This document shows positions 11,793-17,730 of a DNA stretch of 17,730 bases, one piece after another. Origin of the DNA: an uncultured Eubacteriales bacterium (GTDB taxonomy: Bacteria; Bacillota; Clostridia; Oscillospirales; CAG-272); NCBI GenBank assembly GCA_900549725.1, contig URPL01000033.1, positions 1 to 17,730 on the forward strand, in the 5' to 3' direction. The position numbers and the translations under genes were made by a program. Below the pieces are notes generated by a model, which searched no databases, was not told the DNA's origin, and was given only the letters and a program-made list of their open reading frames with translations. Every line of letters starts with the position of its first letter. Position 1 is the first letter of the stretch.

Positions 11793-14025
11793 AGGTGCTC
11801 AGCCTCTTTGCAAGGGCGGAATAGCGTTTGGATTGGCGGTTGTTATCCACCATTGCCTTTACCTGCTCCTCATCCCCGACCAAAATTACCATTTCGGAGG
11901 CGCGTGTGACAGCGGTATAGAGCAGGTTGCGCGTCATCAGCCGCGGTGAGAAACGGTAAATCGGCAAAATCACAACGGGATATTCGCTGCCCTGACTTTT
12001 ATGTACCGTTACGGCATAGGCAAGCTCAAGCTCATCCACCAGGGAAAAATCATAGAAGACCACGCGGTCGTCAAAGCGGATGATCATGCATTCCTGTGTC
12101 GGATCGATTTTTTCGATGCGCCCGATATCGCCGTTGTAAACGCCGGTACCCTCCTGGCGCATGCCGTTGTTTTCTCTTTCCCAGCTTAGGTCGTAATTAT
12201 TGCGGATCTGCATGACCTTGTCGCCCTCGCGGAAAATACGGTCGCGGAATTTTTTCTCGCGTCGCTCGGGCACCTTCGGGTTGAGAACGGATTGCAGCAG
12301 CTCATTGAGCCGCATCGTGCCGCTGCCGCCCTTGCGGGAGGGGGCGATCACCTGTATTTTTTTGCGGATCTGCGGGCCGTAGGTGCGCGGCAGGCGGCTG
12401 GCGCAAAGCTGCGCGACGGTTTGTGCCGTTTGCTCCTCCGTATCGCGGTAGAGATAGAAAAAATCGCCGTCTTTGCGGTGCAGATCGGGATATTCGCCGT
12501 CGTTGATGGCATGGGCGTTGGTTACAATGGCGCTTTTTTGCGCCTGGCGGAAAATTTCATTGAGGATGATGGTGGTAAAGCGGTCAGAGTCGATGAGATC
12601 GCGCAAAACATATCCCGCGCCGACGGGCGGGAGCTGATCGGCATCGCCGATGAGCAGCAGAACGGAGCCGGGGCGAATGGCATGCAGCAGCGCATCCATA
12701 AGCAAAAGGTCGATCATGGACGCCTCGTCCACAATGATCACGCGTTCCTCCAGCGGATTTTTTGCATTGCGGTGAAAGCTTGCTTCTTCTTCGCCGTTAT
12801 ATTCCATTTCCAGCAGGCGGTGAATGGTTTTTGCCTCATGCCGCGTGATTTCCGAGAGACGCTTTGCGGCACGCCCTGTTGGGGCGGCAAGGGCAATGGA
12901 GTATCCCATATCTTCGAAAATGGAGAGAATCGCCATAACAACGGTGGTTTTTCCGGTGCCGGGGCCGCCGGTGAGCAGCATTACGCCGTTTTTCATTGCG
13001 CCGACGATTGCGCGGCGCTGGAGCTTTGCATAGGTGATGCGTTCGCGCGTTTCGATTTTGTCAATCAGCCGCTCGATATCTTCATCTCCCAGCGGCGCGC
13101 AGCTGCGGTCAAGCAGGTCCAGCTTGTCGCAGACATATTTTTCCGCATCATAATACTGGCGCAGAAAAATCGCATTGCGCCCCTCTACCTTTTCGCGCAC
13201 GGCCTGTCCGCTTTCCACAAGGCTTTGCAGCCCGTCCTCCGCCGCATCCGTATCAATATCGAGCATTTGGCAAACGCCCGCGATCACTTTGTCCTCGGGC
13301 AGATAAACATGGCCGTTTTGAAAGGCGTTGTAATCGCACAGATACCGGGTGGCGGCGCGGATGCGCATAGGGCTTGTTTTTGAAAAGCCGAGGGCGCCGG
13401 CGATGCGGTCCGCCTTTTCAAAGCTGACTGATTGAATCTGCTCGCACAGCATGTACGGGTCTTCCTTGATCAGGTCAATGGCGTTTGTGCCGAAGCGCCG
13501 ATAAATGCGGACGGAGGTTGCGGGGCCGAAAAAGTCGCGGCAGAACAGCATAACGCTGCGCATGCCGTATTGCTCCTTGAACCGCTGTGAAATCTCCTGC
13601 GCGCGCCGCAGGGAAATGCCCGGCAGCTTTGCAAACCAATCCGGATGGTTTTCCAAAACATCAAAGGTATCTTCCCCGAAAGCATCCACCAGCGCTTTTG
13701 CGGTTTTCGGGCCGATGCCCTTGACCGCCCCGCAGGAGAGATATTTCAAAATGGAGCTTGTGGTGCTCGGTAATTTTTTTTCATAATACGAAACCTTGAA
13801 TTGCCGCCCGAAGGAGGGGTGCAGCACCCATTCTCCGCTTGCGGTGATGGTTTCCCCTGCGCAGAGAAAGGGCATTGTGCCGACCAGCGTAATTTCTTCC
13901 GCCTCGCCGACCGCCATTTCGCATACCGTATAGCCGTTTTCCTCATTCTGATAGATCACGCGCTCGATGATGCCCTCCAAAACGGGCATGCCGTCTTCAT
14001 TGATCGGCAGCGGAATTTCCTGCAT
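11782..14025 (-). CDS. recD2: RecD2 (RecD-like) ATP-dependent DNA helicase
   Basis: A 747-residue SF1B 5'-3' helicase. The N-terminal OB-like part (residues ~14-90) and helix-hairpin-helix repeats (AVKGIGPKTAKALVDAFG, FAKLPGISLRRAQEI) mark RecD2 and not the RecBCD subunit. Walker A GGPGTGKTT lies near residue 353, Walker B VIIVDEASMID near 428, then GDADQLPPVGAG, and the C-terminal UvrD-like motif AVTVHKSQGSEYPVVILP near 673. RecD2 unwinds DNA with 5' overhangs in repair and replication restart in bacteria without RecBCD. ATG 14025 has GGAGGGAG upstream, inside the small ORF that precedes it (29-base overlap). It overlaps comF by 11 bases at the other end. Confidence 0.96.
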   Translation of the reverse strand: MQEIPLPINEDGMPVLEGIIERVIYQNEENGYTVCEMAVGEAEEITLVGTMPFLCAGETITASGEWVLHPSFGRQFKVSYYEKKLPSTTSSILKYLSCGAVKGIGPKTAKALVDAFGEDTFDVLENHPDWFAKLPGISLRRAQEISQRFKEQYGMRSVMLFCRDFFGPATSVRIYRRFGTNAIDLIKEDPYMLCEQIQSVSFEKADRIAGALGFSKTSPMRIRAATRYLCDYNAFQNGHVYLPEDKVIAGVCQMLDIDTDAAEDGLQSLVESGQAVREKVEGRNAIFLRQYYDAEKYVCDKLDLLDRSCAPLGDEDIERLIDKIETRERITYAKLQRRAIVGAMKNGVMLLTGGPGTGKTTVVMAILSIFEDMGYSIALAAPTGRAAKRLSEITRHEAKTIHRLLEMEYNGEEEASFHRNAKNPLEERVIIVDEASMIDLLLMDALLHAIRPGSVLLLIGDADQLPPVGAGYVLRDLIDSDRFTTIILNEIFRQAQKSAIVTNAHAINDGEYPDLHRKDGDFFYLYRDTEEQTAQTVAQLCASRLPRTYGPQIRKKIQVIAPSRKGGSGTMRLNELLQSVLNPKVPERREKKFRDRIFREGDKVMQIRNNYDLSWERENNGMRQEGTGVYNGDIGRIEKIDPTQECMIIRFDDRVVFYDFSLVDELELAYAVTVHKSQGSEYPVVILPIYRFSPRLMTRNLLYTAVTRASEMVILVGDEEQVKAMVDNNRQSKRYSALAKRLSTYEA

Positions 14026-14179
14026 GGCTCTCTCCCTCCTCTCCGTTTTTTTGGCATGGCTGTTTCTTTTTCAAAGCGCTGCGGCAATAAAGTCTGCGCG
14101 CGATGCAAAAGCGTATATAGTAAAGCAAAAAGAGAACGCAAACAGCGCCGATAATCTCCAAAATCGCACGAAATAACAT
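13997..14179 (-). CDS. Small single-helix membrane protein upstream of recD2
   Basis: A 60-residue frame: MLFRAILEIIGAVCVLFLLYY begins a hydrophobic helix (residues ~5-24), followed by a basic, Cys-containing tail (RRLYCRSALKKK) and a hydrophilic end. The ATG has a good GGAGGG 6 bases upstream, and the frame overlaps recD2 by 29 bases, so it is placed to couple translation into recD2. Short membrane ORFs before recD2 occur in related bacteria as far as I recall, but I know no function. The first 8 codons and the ribosome binding site are part of a long inverted repeat (14159-14223), which could either control it or mean that the frame is partly a by-product of that structure. Confidence 0.6.
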   Translation of the reverse strand: MLFRAILEIIGAVCVLFLLYYIRFCIARRLYCRSALKKKQPCQKNGEEGESHAGNSAADQ

Positions 14180-14223
14180 AAGTACCCTCCGGGTATCAGT
14201 GTATGTTACTCCGTGCGATTTTG
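14159..14223 (-). promoter_or_regulatory. Long three-part hairpin over the small ORF start, between metK and recD2
   Basis: Arms pair in three nested blocks: 12 bp perfect (14159-14170 with 14212-14223, CAAAATCGCACG/CGTGCGATTTTG), 7 bp perfect (14174-14180 with 14202-14208, TAACATA/TATGTTA) and 5 bp (TACCC/GGGTA, 14183-14187 with 14191-14195) with a 3-base loop. In minus-strand RNA the GGAGGG is in the apex and the AUG (14179-14177) in the second block. A weak promoter-like TTGTTA-17-TAACAT (14231-14203) overlaps it. There is no clean T-run, so it is not a standard metK terminator. Confidence 0.6.
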
Positions 14224-14231
14224 ACTAACAA

Positions 14232-15416
14232 TTAAAGAGCTGCTTTTTCGACGAGCTGCGGCGCCAGATCAAGATTTTCCCAAGGTGCCTTGAGATCCTC
14301 TCTGCCCATATGGCCGTATGCCGCGGTCTTGCGGTAGATCGGGCGGCGCAGGTCAAAGCGATGGATGATGGCTGCGGGGCGCAGGTCGACAAGCCCCTCC
14401 GCCAAAGCGGCAATTTTTTCATCGGGAAGCGTTCCCGTGCCGAAAGTGTCCACCAAAACGCTGACCGGTCTTGCCACGCCGATTGCATATGCAATCTGCA
14501 CCTCGCATTTTTTCGCAAGGCCTGCGGCAACGATGTTCTTTGCAACATAGCGTGCGGCATATGCAGCGGAACGGTCGACCTTTGTCGGGTCTTTGCCGGA
14601 GAAAGCGCCGCCGCCGTGGCGGGAATAGCCGCCGTAGGTATCAACGATGATCTTGCGGCCGGTAAGACCGGTATCGCCGGCAGGCCCGCCGATGACGAAG
14701 CGCCCGGTGGGGTTGACATAGATTTTGGTGTTTTCATCGAGATATTGTGCGGGAATGATCGGGCGAATCACCTCGCGGATGATGTCTTCGCGAATCGTGG
14801 AAAGCACAACCTCAGGGTCATGCTGAGAAGAAATAACGATTGCGTCCACACGCACGGGAACATCGTCGTGATATTCGATGGTGACCTGGGTCTTTCCGTC
14901 CGGACGCAGATAGGGAAGCGTACCGTTTTTGCGCACGGCGGTCAACTTTTTGGCAAGGGAGTGCGCAAGGGAGATCGGCAGAGGCATCAGCTCCGGTGTT
15001 TCATCGCACGCATAGCCGAAAACCATACCCTGGTCGCCCGCGCCGGTATCAAAATCGTCTTTCATATCGCCGCTTTTTGCCTCCAGCGCCTTATCAACGC
15101 CCATGGCAATATCACCGGACTGCTCATGGATGGAATTCAGCACAGCGCAGGTATCACAGTCAAAGCCGTATTTTGCGCGGTCATATCCGATTTCACGCAC
15201 GGTATTTCGGACAATGGTCGGAATATCGACATAGCCCTTGGTCGTGATTTCCCCCATGACCATAATCATACCGGTCGTTGTGCAGGTCTCGCAGGCAACG
15301 CGGCTCATGGGGTCCTGGCTGAGCAGGCTGTCCAAAATGGCATCGGAAATCTGGTCGCAGATCTTATCGGGATGTCCTTCCGTGACGGATTCGGATGTGA
15401 AAAATACTTTTTTCAT
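14232..15416 (-). CDS. metK: S-adenosylmethionine synthetase (methionine adenosyltransferase)
   Basis: A 394-residue enzyme that makes SAM from methionine and ATP in the cytoplasm. Visible signatures are FFTSESVTEGHPDKICDQIS at the N-terminus, GAGDQGMVFGYA near residue 115, and the glycine-rich loop GGGAFSGKDPTKVDRSAAY near residue 257; the C-terminal part is full length (AAYGHMGRED). ATG 15416 is preferred over the longer frame from 15494 because AAAGGAG lies about 8 bases upstream and the extension is part of the riboswitch terminator. The gene is controlled by the SAM-I riboswitch upstream, so high SAM should stop its transcription. It is followed by the 14159-14223 hairpin. Confidence 0.98.
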   Translation of the reverse strand: MKKVFFTSESVTEGHPDKICDQISDAILDSLLSQDPMSRVACETCTTTGMIMVMGEITTKGYVDIPTIVRNTVREIGYDRAKYGFDCDTCAVLNSIHEQSGDIAMGVDKALEAKSGDMKDDFDTGAGDQGMVFGYACDETPELMPLPISLAHSLAKKLTAVRKNGTLPYLRPDGKTQVTIEYHDDVPVRVDAIVISSQHDPEVVLSTIREDIIREVIRPIIPAQYLDENTKIYVNPTGRFVIGGPAGDTGLTGRKIIVDTYGGYSRHGGGAFSGKDPTKVDRSAAYAARYVAKNIVAAGLAKKCEVQIAYAIGVARPVSVLVDTFGTGTLPDEKIAALAEGLVDLRPAAIIHRFDLRRPIYRKTAAYGHMGREDLKAPWENLDLAPQLVEKAAL

Positions 15417-15467
15417 GTTGGAATGCTCCTTTTCTTTTTTTGGTAGGTTCGGCTGTGTCCGGGCAAC

Positions 15468-15490
15468 AAAAAAGTCCCCCGGCCGAGGAC
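15468..15490 (-). terminator. Riboswitch-controlled terminator before metK
   Basis: On the minus strand GTCCTC and GGGGAC (15490-15474) form a 6-bp stem with one T-G pair and a GGCCG loop, followed directly by six T (15473-15468), 52 bases before the metK ATG. Confidence 0.88.
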
Positions 15491-15617
15491 GCATTCAGAT
15501 CACGAAGCAAAACCGACGGCTTTGCTCCAATCGTCTCATCTCTCGGGAATTGGCACCTTGCCGCACGGGCAGGTTGTCGGGCTTCATCGGGCCAGTCCCT
15601 CCACCTCTCTTGATAAG
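15474..15617 (-). promoter_or_regulatory. SAM-I (S-box) riboswitch of metK
   Basis: The minus strand carries the S-box core in order: P1 5' strand CTTATC with AAGAGAGGTGG, AGGGACTGGCCC, GATGAAGCCC, the CAACC and GGTGCCAATTCC blocks, and P1 3' strand GATGAG. The aptamer covers 15617-15535 and closes CTTATC (15617-15612) with GATGAG (15540-15535). The expression platform runs to the terminator at 15490-15474. GAGACG, which overlaps the P1 3' strand, can pair with CGTCCTC of the terminator 5' arm (one bulge), giving a plausible antiterminator. SAM binding should favour P1 and termination. Confidence 0.96.
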
Positions 15618-15628
15618 CCTATGGAAGA

Positions 15629-15657
15629 AGTATAGCACAAAGCCGCGGCTCTTTCAA
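15629..15657 (-). promoter_or_regulatory. Promoter of the metK leader
   Basis: TTGAAA (15657-15652), a 17-bp spacer and TATACT (15634-15629) on the minus strand, 12 bases before the start of the aptamer. Confidence 0.8.
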
Positions 15658-15666
15658 TACTTTTTT

Positions 15667-15698
15667 CGCAAAAAACGGGAAAACGGGCGCTTTTTGCG
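15667..15698. other. A/T-rich inverted repeat between two minus-strand operons
   Basis: CGCAAAAA (15667-15674) and TTTTTGCG (15691-15698) with an inner CGGG-containing loop. It lies between the stop of the small multidrug-export family gene (15715) and the metK promoter. The T-rich tail is on the plus-strand side, opposite to the gene that it follows, so its use as a terminator of that gene is doubtful. Confidence 0.4.
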
Positions 15699-15714
15699 TA
15701 TTTTTCGGAATTTT

Positions 15715-16191
15715 TTATGCGGGAATCAGGAAGGAGAGAAAGCCGAGAGCCCCCCAACTGACCAGCGTCATAATGCAACCTGCGATTAAAATGCCGCCGA
15801 GAATGCTCAGCAGAGCATTTTTCATGCGCATATTCATCAGCGCAGCAACCAGAGCGCCGGTCCATGCGCCGGTGCCGGGCAGAGGCAATGCCACAAAAAA
15901 CATCAGCCCGAAGGTTGCATAGCGTTCGACCTTACCGCGGTTTTTCTCCGCTTTCTTTTCTAAAAACAGCGCGATTTTATCCAAATATTTCACCCGTTTC
16001 ATGAAGAGCAGTACGCGGCGGATGAACAGAAGAATGAACGGCACGGGCAAAAAATTACCAACCACGGCGAAAAGATAGGTGAGCACGGGCGAGAGATTAT
16101 TGATATGCCCGAAAGGGATTGCCGCGCGCAGCTCGGCAATGGGAACCATGGAAATCAAAAACAGATACAGATATTTGCGTGCGTTTGCCAC
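15715..16191 (-). CDS. Small multi-drug export family protein (COG2426)
   Basis: A 158-residue membrane protein with about four or five hydrophobic segments. The family marks are ELRAAIPFG near residues 20-28 and ALPLPGTGAWTGALVAALM near 101-119; between helices a basic loop (KKAEKNRGKVERYATFG) lies on the cytoplasmic side. The family name implies drug export, but direct evidence of transport is thin. The start is GTG at 16191, with AAAGGAG about 10 bases upstream. It follows the histidine phosphatase gene by 45 bases on the same strand, probably in one operon. No clear terminator follows in its own direction. Confidence 0.85.
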   Translation of the reverse strand: MANARKYLYLFLISMVPIAELRAAIPFGHINNLSPVLTYLFAVVGNFLPVPFILLFIRRVLLFMKRVKYLDKIALFLEKKAEKNRGKVERYATFGLMFFVALPLPGTGAWTGALVAALMNMRMKNALLSILGGILIAGCIMTLVSWGALGFLSFLIPA

Positions 16192-16236
16192 GGCTTTTTT
16201 CTCCTTTATGAAAAATATGAAAAGATTGTGCAGGCT

Positions 16237-16962
16237 TCAGTGGCGCTGTGAAAAATCGGAATAAACCTCGCAAAAGCGCGCCTGAAACGAGGGCTCTTCT
16301 CTGCCGGCATACAGATGCGAAAGGTCGCCGAATCCGCAGCAGCGCAGAGAGGCAATGCCGCACTCGCGCTCCTCCGTATATAGGGTTGTGACTCCGGTCG
16401 GCAGCGCCACAAAGCCCTGCCAAAGCACCACAGGGGAGACATTGAGCATATGGGAAAGCAGCACACATTCCACCCCGAAATGGCAAAACAGCGCCAAAGT
16501 GTCCGTATTCGGGGCAACGGCGCGAAACAGCGTTCCGTCATGCACATAGCCGTGCTTTGCAAGCAAGGTGTCAAGCTCTGCGCACACAGTTTCATATTTT
16601 TCCGCCGCTTCCGAGCCGCGATAAAGGGGCATCTCTTTCCAATGCGCCTTTTCAAAATAGGAAGCGCCGCCGATAAAAAAAGAAGGATATCGATCCCACG
16701 GGCGCTCCCTCTCTCCGGTTTGCGGGTTTTGGACATAGCCGTCAAATTCGCGCAGCCAATCGCAAATGACCGCTTCTTTGCCGAAGGCTTTCAGGGTCGG
16801 CTCCGCGGTTTTGCGGGCGCGCCCCAGCGGCGAGCAATAAAATGCGTCGATTTTTTCGCAGCATAGTCTCTTCTTCAAAAGGTTTGCTTCGCGCAGACCT
16901 TTTTCGGTCAGAGAATCGTGTTCATAGTCCGGGTCGCCGTGGCGAATGATTAAAATGCGCAT
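16237..16962 (-). CDS. Histidine phosphatase family protein (phosphoglycerate mutase-like)
   Basis: A 241-residue enzyme of the branch-1 histidine phosphatase fold. The catalytic RHG triad is at residues 7-9 (MRILIIRHGDPDYEHDSLT), which is followed by LTEKG, YCSPLGRARKTAEPT (second conserved Arg) and a late FCHFGVE with the second catalytic His. These enzymes transfer phosphate through the RHG histidine; the substrate is not predictable here. ATG 16962 has GAAGGAG upstream; the longer frame from 17034 runs through the promoter. It is followed by the export-family gene in a likely two-gene operon. Confidence 0.9.
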   Translation of the reverse strand: MRILIIRHGDPDYEHDSLTEKGLREANLLKKRLCCEKIDAFYCSPLGRARKTAEPTLKAFGKEAVICDWLREFDGYVQNPQTGERERPWDRYPSFFIGGASYFEKAHWKEMPLYRGSEAAEKYETVCAELDTLLAKHGYVHDGTLFRAVAPNTDTLALFCHFGVECVLLSHMLNVSPVVLWQGFVALPTGVTTLYTEERECGIASLRCCGFGDLSHLYAGREEPSFQARFCEVYSDFSQRH

Positions 16963-16994
16963 GATATGCTCCTTCGGTATTTTTTCTGCCCAAA

Positions 16995-17023
16995 AGTATA
17001 GCATATTGCATAGAAAAAAGCAA
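16995..17023 (-). promoter_or_regulatory. Promoter of the histidine phosphatase operon
   Basis: TTGCTT (17023-17018), a 17-bp spacer and TATACT (17000-16995) on the minus strand, 32 bases before the ATG. Confidence 0.75.
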
Positions 17024-17091
17024 GAGCACCGCACTTTGCCGCCATGTAAAAACTTTGTAAAGGAGCATGCGCCCCGCAGGGCTCAGCAGGC

Positions 17092-17571
17092 TCAATAACG
17101 AATCCAGCCGGCCGAGCCGAGCAGCAGATCGGCAAAAAAGAACACGATCAAAATTGTCGTCAGGATACAGGCAAGGGTAAATAAAAACATCTTATCCCGT
17201 TTTAGAGAAGCGATGTATTGCTGCATGGATGCCTCTTTTTCATCCAGGCGCTTTTCATAGCTTTTTTGCATATACTCCGTGCCGAGCGCGCGCAGCTTTT
17301 CCGCTTCCTCCGCTTTTTTGGCATCTGCCGGCGCTTCCTGCTTATGCGTGTCGGTTCGGGAACCTTTCAGCATATCGTCCAGAGAGCCGTTCATGGCAAA
17401 AACGATCTGAGAAATGGTTTCAAGGCGCGGGTCAAGGGTGCTGCCGCTGAAAATTTTGCGGATGGTGGAATCGGGCAGCCCCGTTTTTTGCGAAAGCTCC
17501 GCCCAGGACATTTTTGTCTCGTTTTTCAATGCTGCAAGATAAACGCAGACTTTTTCCGGCGTGTTTTCCAT
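17092..17571 (-). CDS. Membrane-anchored XRE-type helix-turn-helix regulator
   Basis: A 159-residue protein. Residues ~8-66 are an XRE/Cro-type DNA-binding domain (MSWAELSQKTGLPDSTIRKI then TISQIVFAMNGSLDDML). Residues ~82-124 are highly charged and probably coiled (AKKAEEAEKLRALGTEYMQ, KRLDEKEASM). Residues ~128-151 are one hydrophobic helix (FLFTLACILTTILIVFFFADLL) with a short outer end. It may therefore be a DNA-binding protein fixed in the membrane that senses an envelope or cell-surface state. ATG 17571 is preferred over the TTG at 17592 because AAAAGGGTG lies between them. The repeats 17584-17658 directly upstream may be its own binding sites. The histidine phosphatase operon follows, with its own promoter. 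Confidence 0.82.
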   Translation of the reverse strand: MENTPEKVCVYLAALKNETKMSWAELSQKTGLPDSTIRKIFSGSTLDPRLETISQIVFAMNGSLDDMLKGSRTDTHKQEAPADAKKAEEAEKLRALGTEYMQKSYEKRLDEKEASMQQYIASLKRDKMFLFTLACILTTILIVFFFADLLLGSAGWIRY

Positions 17572-17583
17572 TGTTTCACACCC

Positions 17584-17658
17584 TTTTTTCAAATTTGAGC
17601 GGGGTTTTGAAAATTCGGACGCATTTTTTCAAAGATTCTCAATTCCGTTTTTTGAAAA
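17584..17658. repeat. Four phased T-tract/A-tract repeats upstream of the XRE gene
   Basis: TTTTTTCAAA at 17584-17593 and again at 17624-17633, alternating with TTTTGAAAA at 17605-17613 and TTTTTTGAAAA at 17648-17658. The starts are 21, 19 and 24 bases apart, about two helical turns each. They fill the space between the regulator start and a possible plus-strand promoter. Confidence 0.55.
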
Positions 17659-17671
17659 GGCACGCTATAAT
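17643..17671 (+). promoter_or_regulatory. Possible rightward promoter leaving the window
   Basis: A perfect TATAAT (17666-17671) with a poor -35 (TTCCGT, 17 bp upstream). After it, GAGGGGA precedes an ATG at 17690 that stays open for 13 codons to the window edge. The transcript could carry a gene or a small RNA, and I cannot tell which. Confidence 0.35.
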
Positions 17672-17730
17672 GAACATGCGAGGGGAAGCATGCGGCATTT
17701 ATTTGCTTACCTTTCATGCAATCATTCTAT

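Noticed and set aside
15417..15494. N-terminal extension of metK
   Set aside because: The extra 26 codons are made of the riboswitch terminator and the leader; the ribosome binding site and family alignment fix the start at 15416.
1..17730. CRISPR arrays, toxin-antitoxin pairs, restriction-modification or retron-type systems
   Set aside because: No regularly spaced repeat-spacer array, no reverse transcriptase, nuclease or methylase motifs were seen in any convincing frame.

Overview
The window looks like chromosome from a Gram-positive, low-to-mid GC Firmicute of class Clostridia, probably an Oscillospirales/Ruminococcaceae-type gut or anaerobe lineage. This is inferred from the SAM-I riboswitch in front of metK, RecD2 instead of RecBCD, AGGAGG-type ribosome binding sites, many consensus TTGaca-17-TATAAT promoters, and a YajC/TIGR04086 pair. 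No species can be named from sequence alone.

Left part (about 1-3950), AT-richer by eye: the start of a MerR-type regulator leaving the left edge, with a textbook 19-bp-spacer promoter and operator; about 0.5 kb of non-coding DNA with hairpins and short repeats; an ECF-like sigma factor translationally coupled to a single-pass membrane protein that is probably its anti-sigma factor; and an IS3-family transposase. Its composition and the IS suggest an accessory segment lying against a tRNA pair.

Middle (3950-8790): a tRNA-Arg(ACG)/tRNA-Trp(CCA) operon on the minus strand with its own promoter, an internal terminator-like hairpin and a final terminator; a QueG-like double [4Fe-4S] protein coupled by a 4-bp overlap to a GH78-like (alpha-L-rhamnosidase-like) protein; then, on the plus strand, a small conserved hypothetical, yajC, and a TIGR04086-type membrane protein whose ribosome binding site is the 3' arm of the yajC terminator.

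Right part (8790-17730), almost all minus strand: a compact run reading small membrane ORF -> recD2 -> comF -> mreB/mbl -> MFS transporter; metK behind a SAM-I riboswitch with a visible terminator; a histidine phosphatase followed by a small multidrug-export family protein; and a membrane-anchored XRE-type regulator with phased T-tract/A-tract repeats in front of it.

I found no clear new defence or biosynthetic system. The strongest unexplained signals are RNA-level: (1) a long three-part hairpin (14159-14223) that encloses the ribosome binding site and start of the small ORF upstream of recD2; (2) the terminator at 8231-8279 that overlaps the ribosome binding site of the next gene; (3) repeats at 17584-17658 next to the membrane-bound regulator; and (4) a terminator-like hairpin between two tRNA genes.
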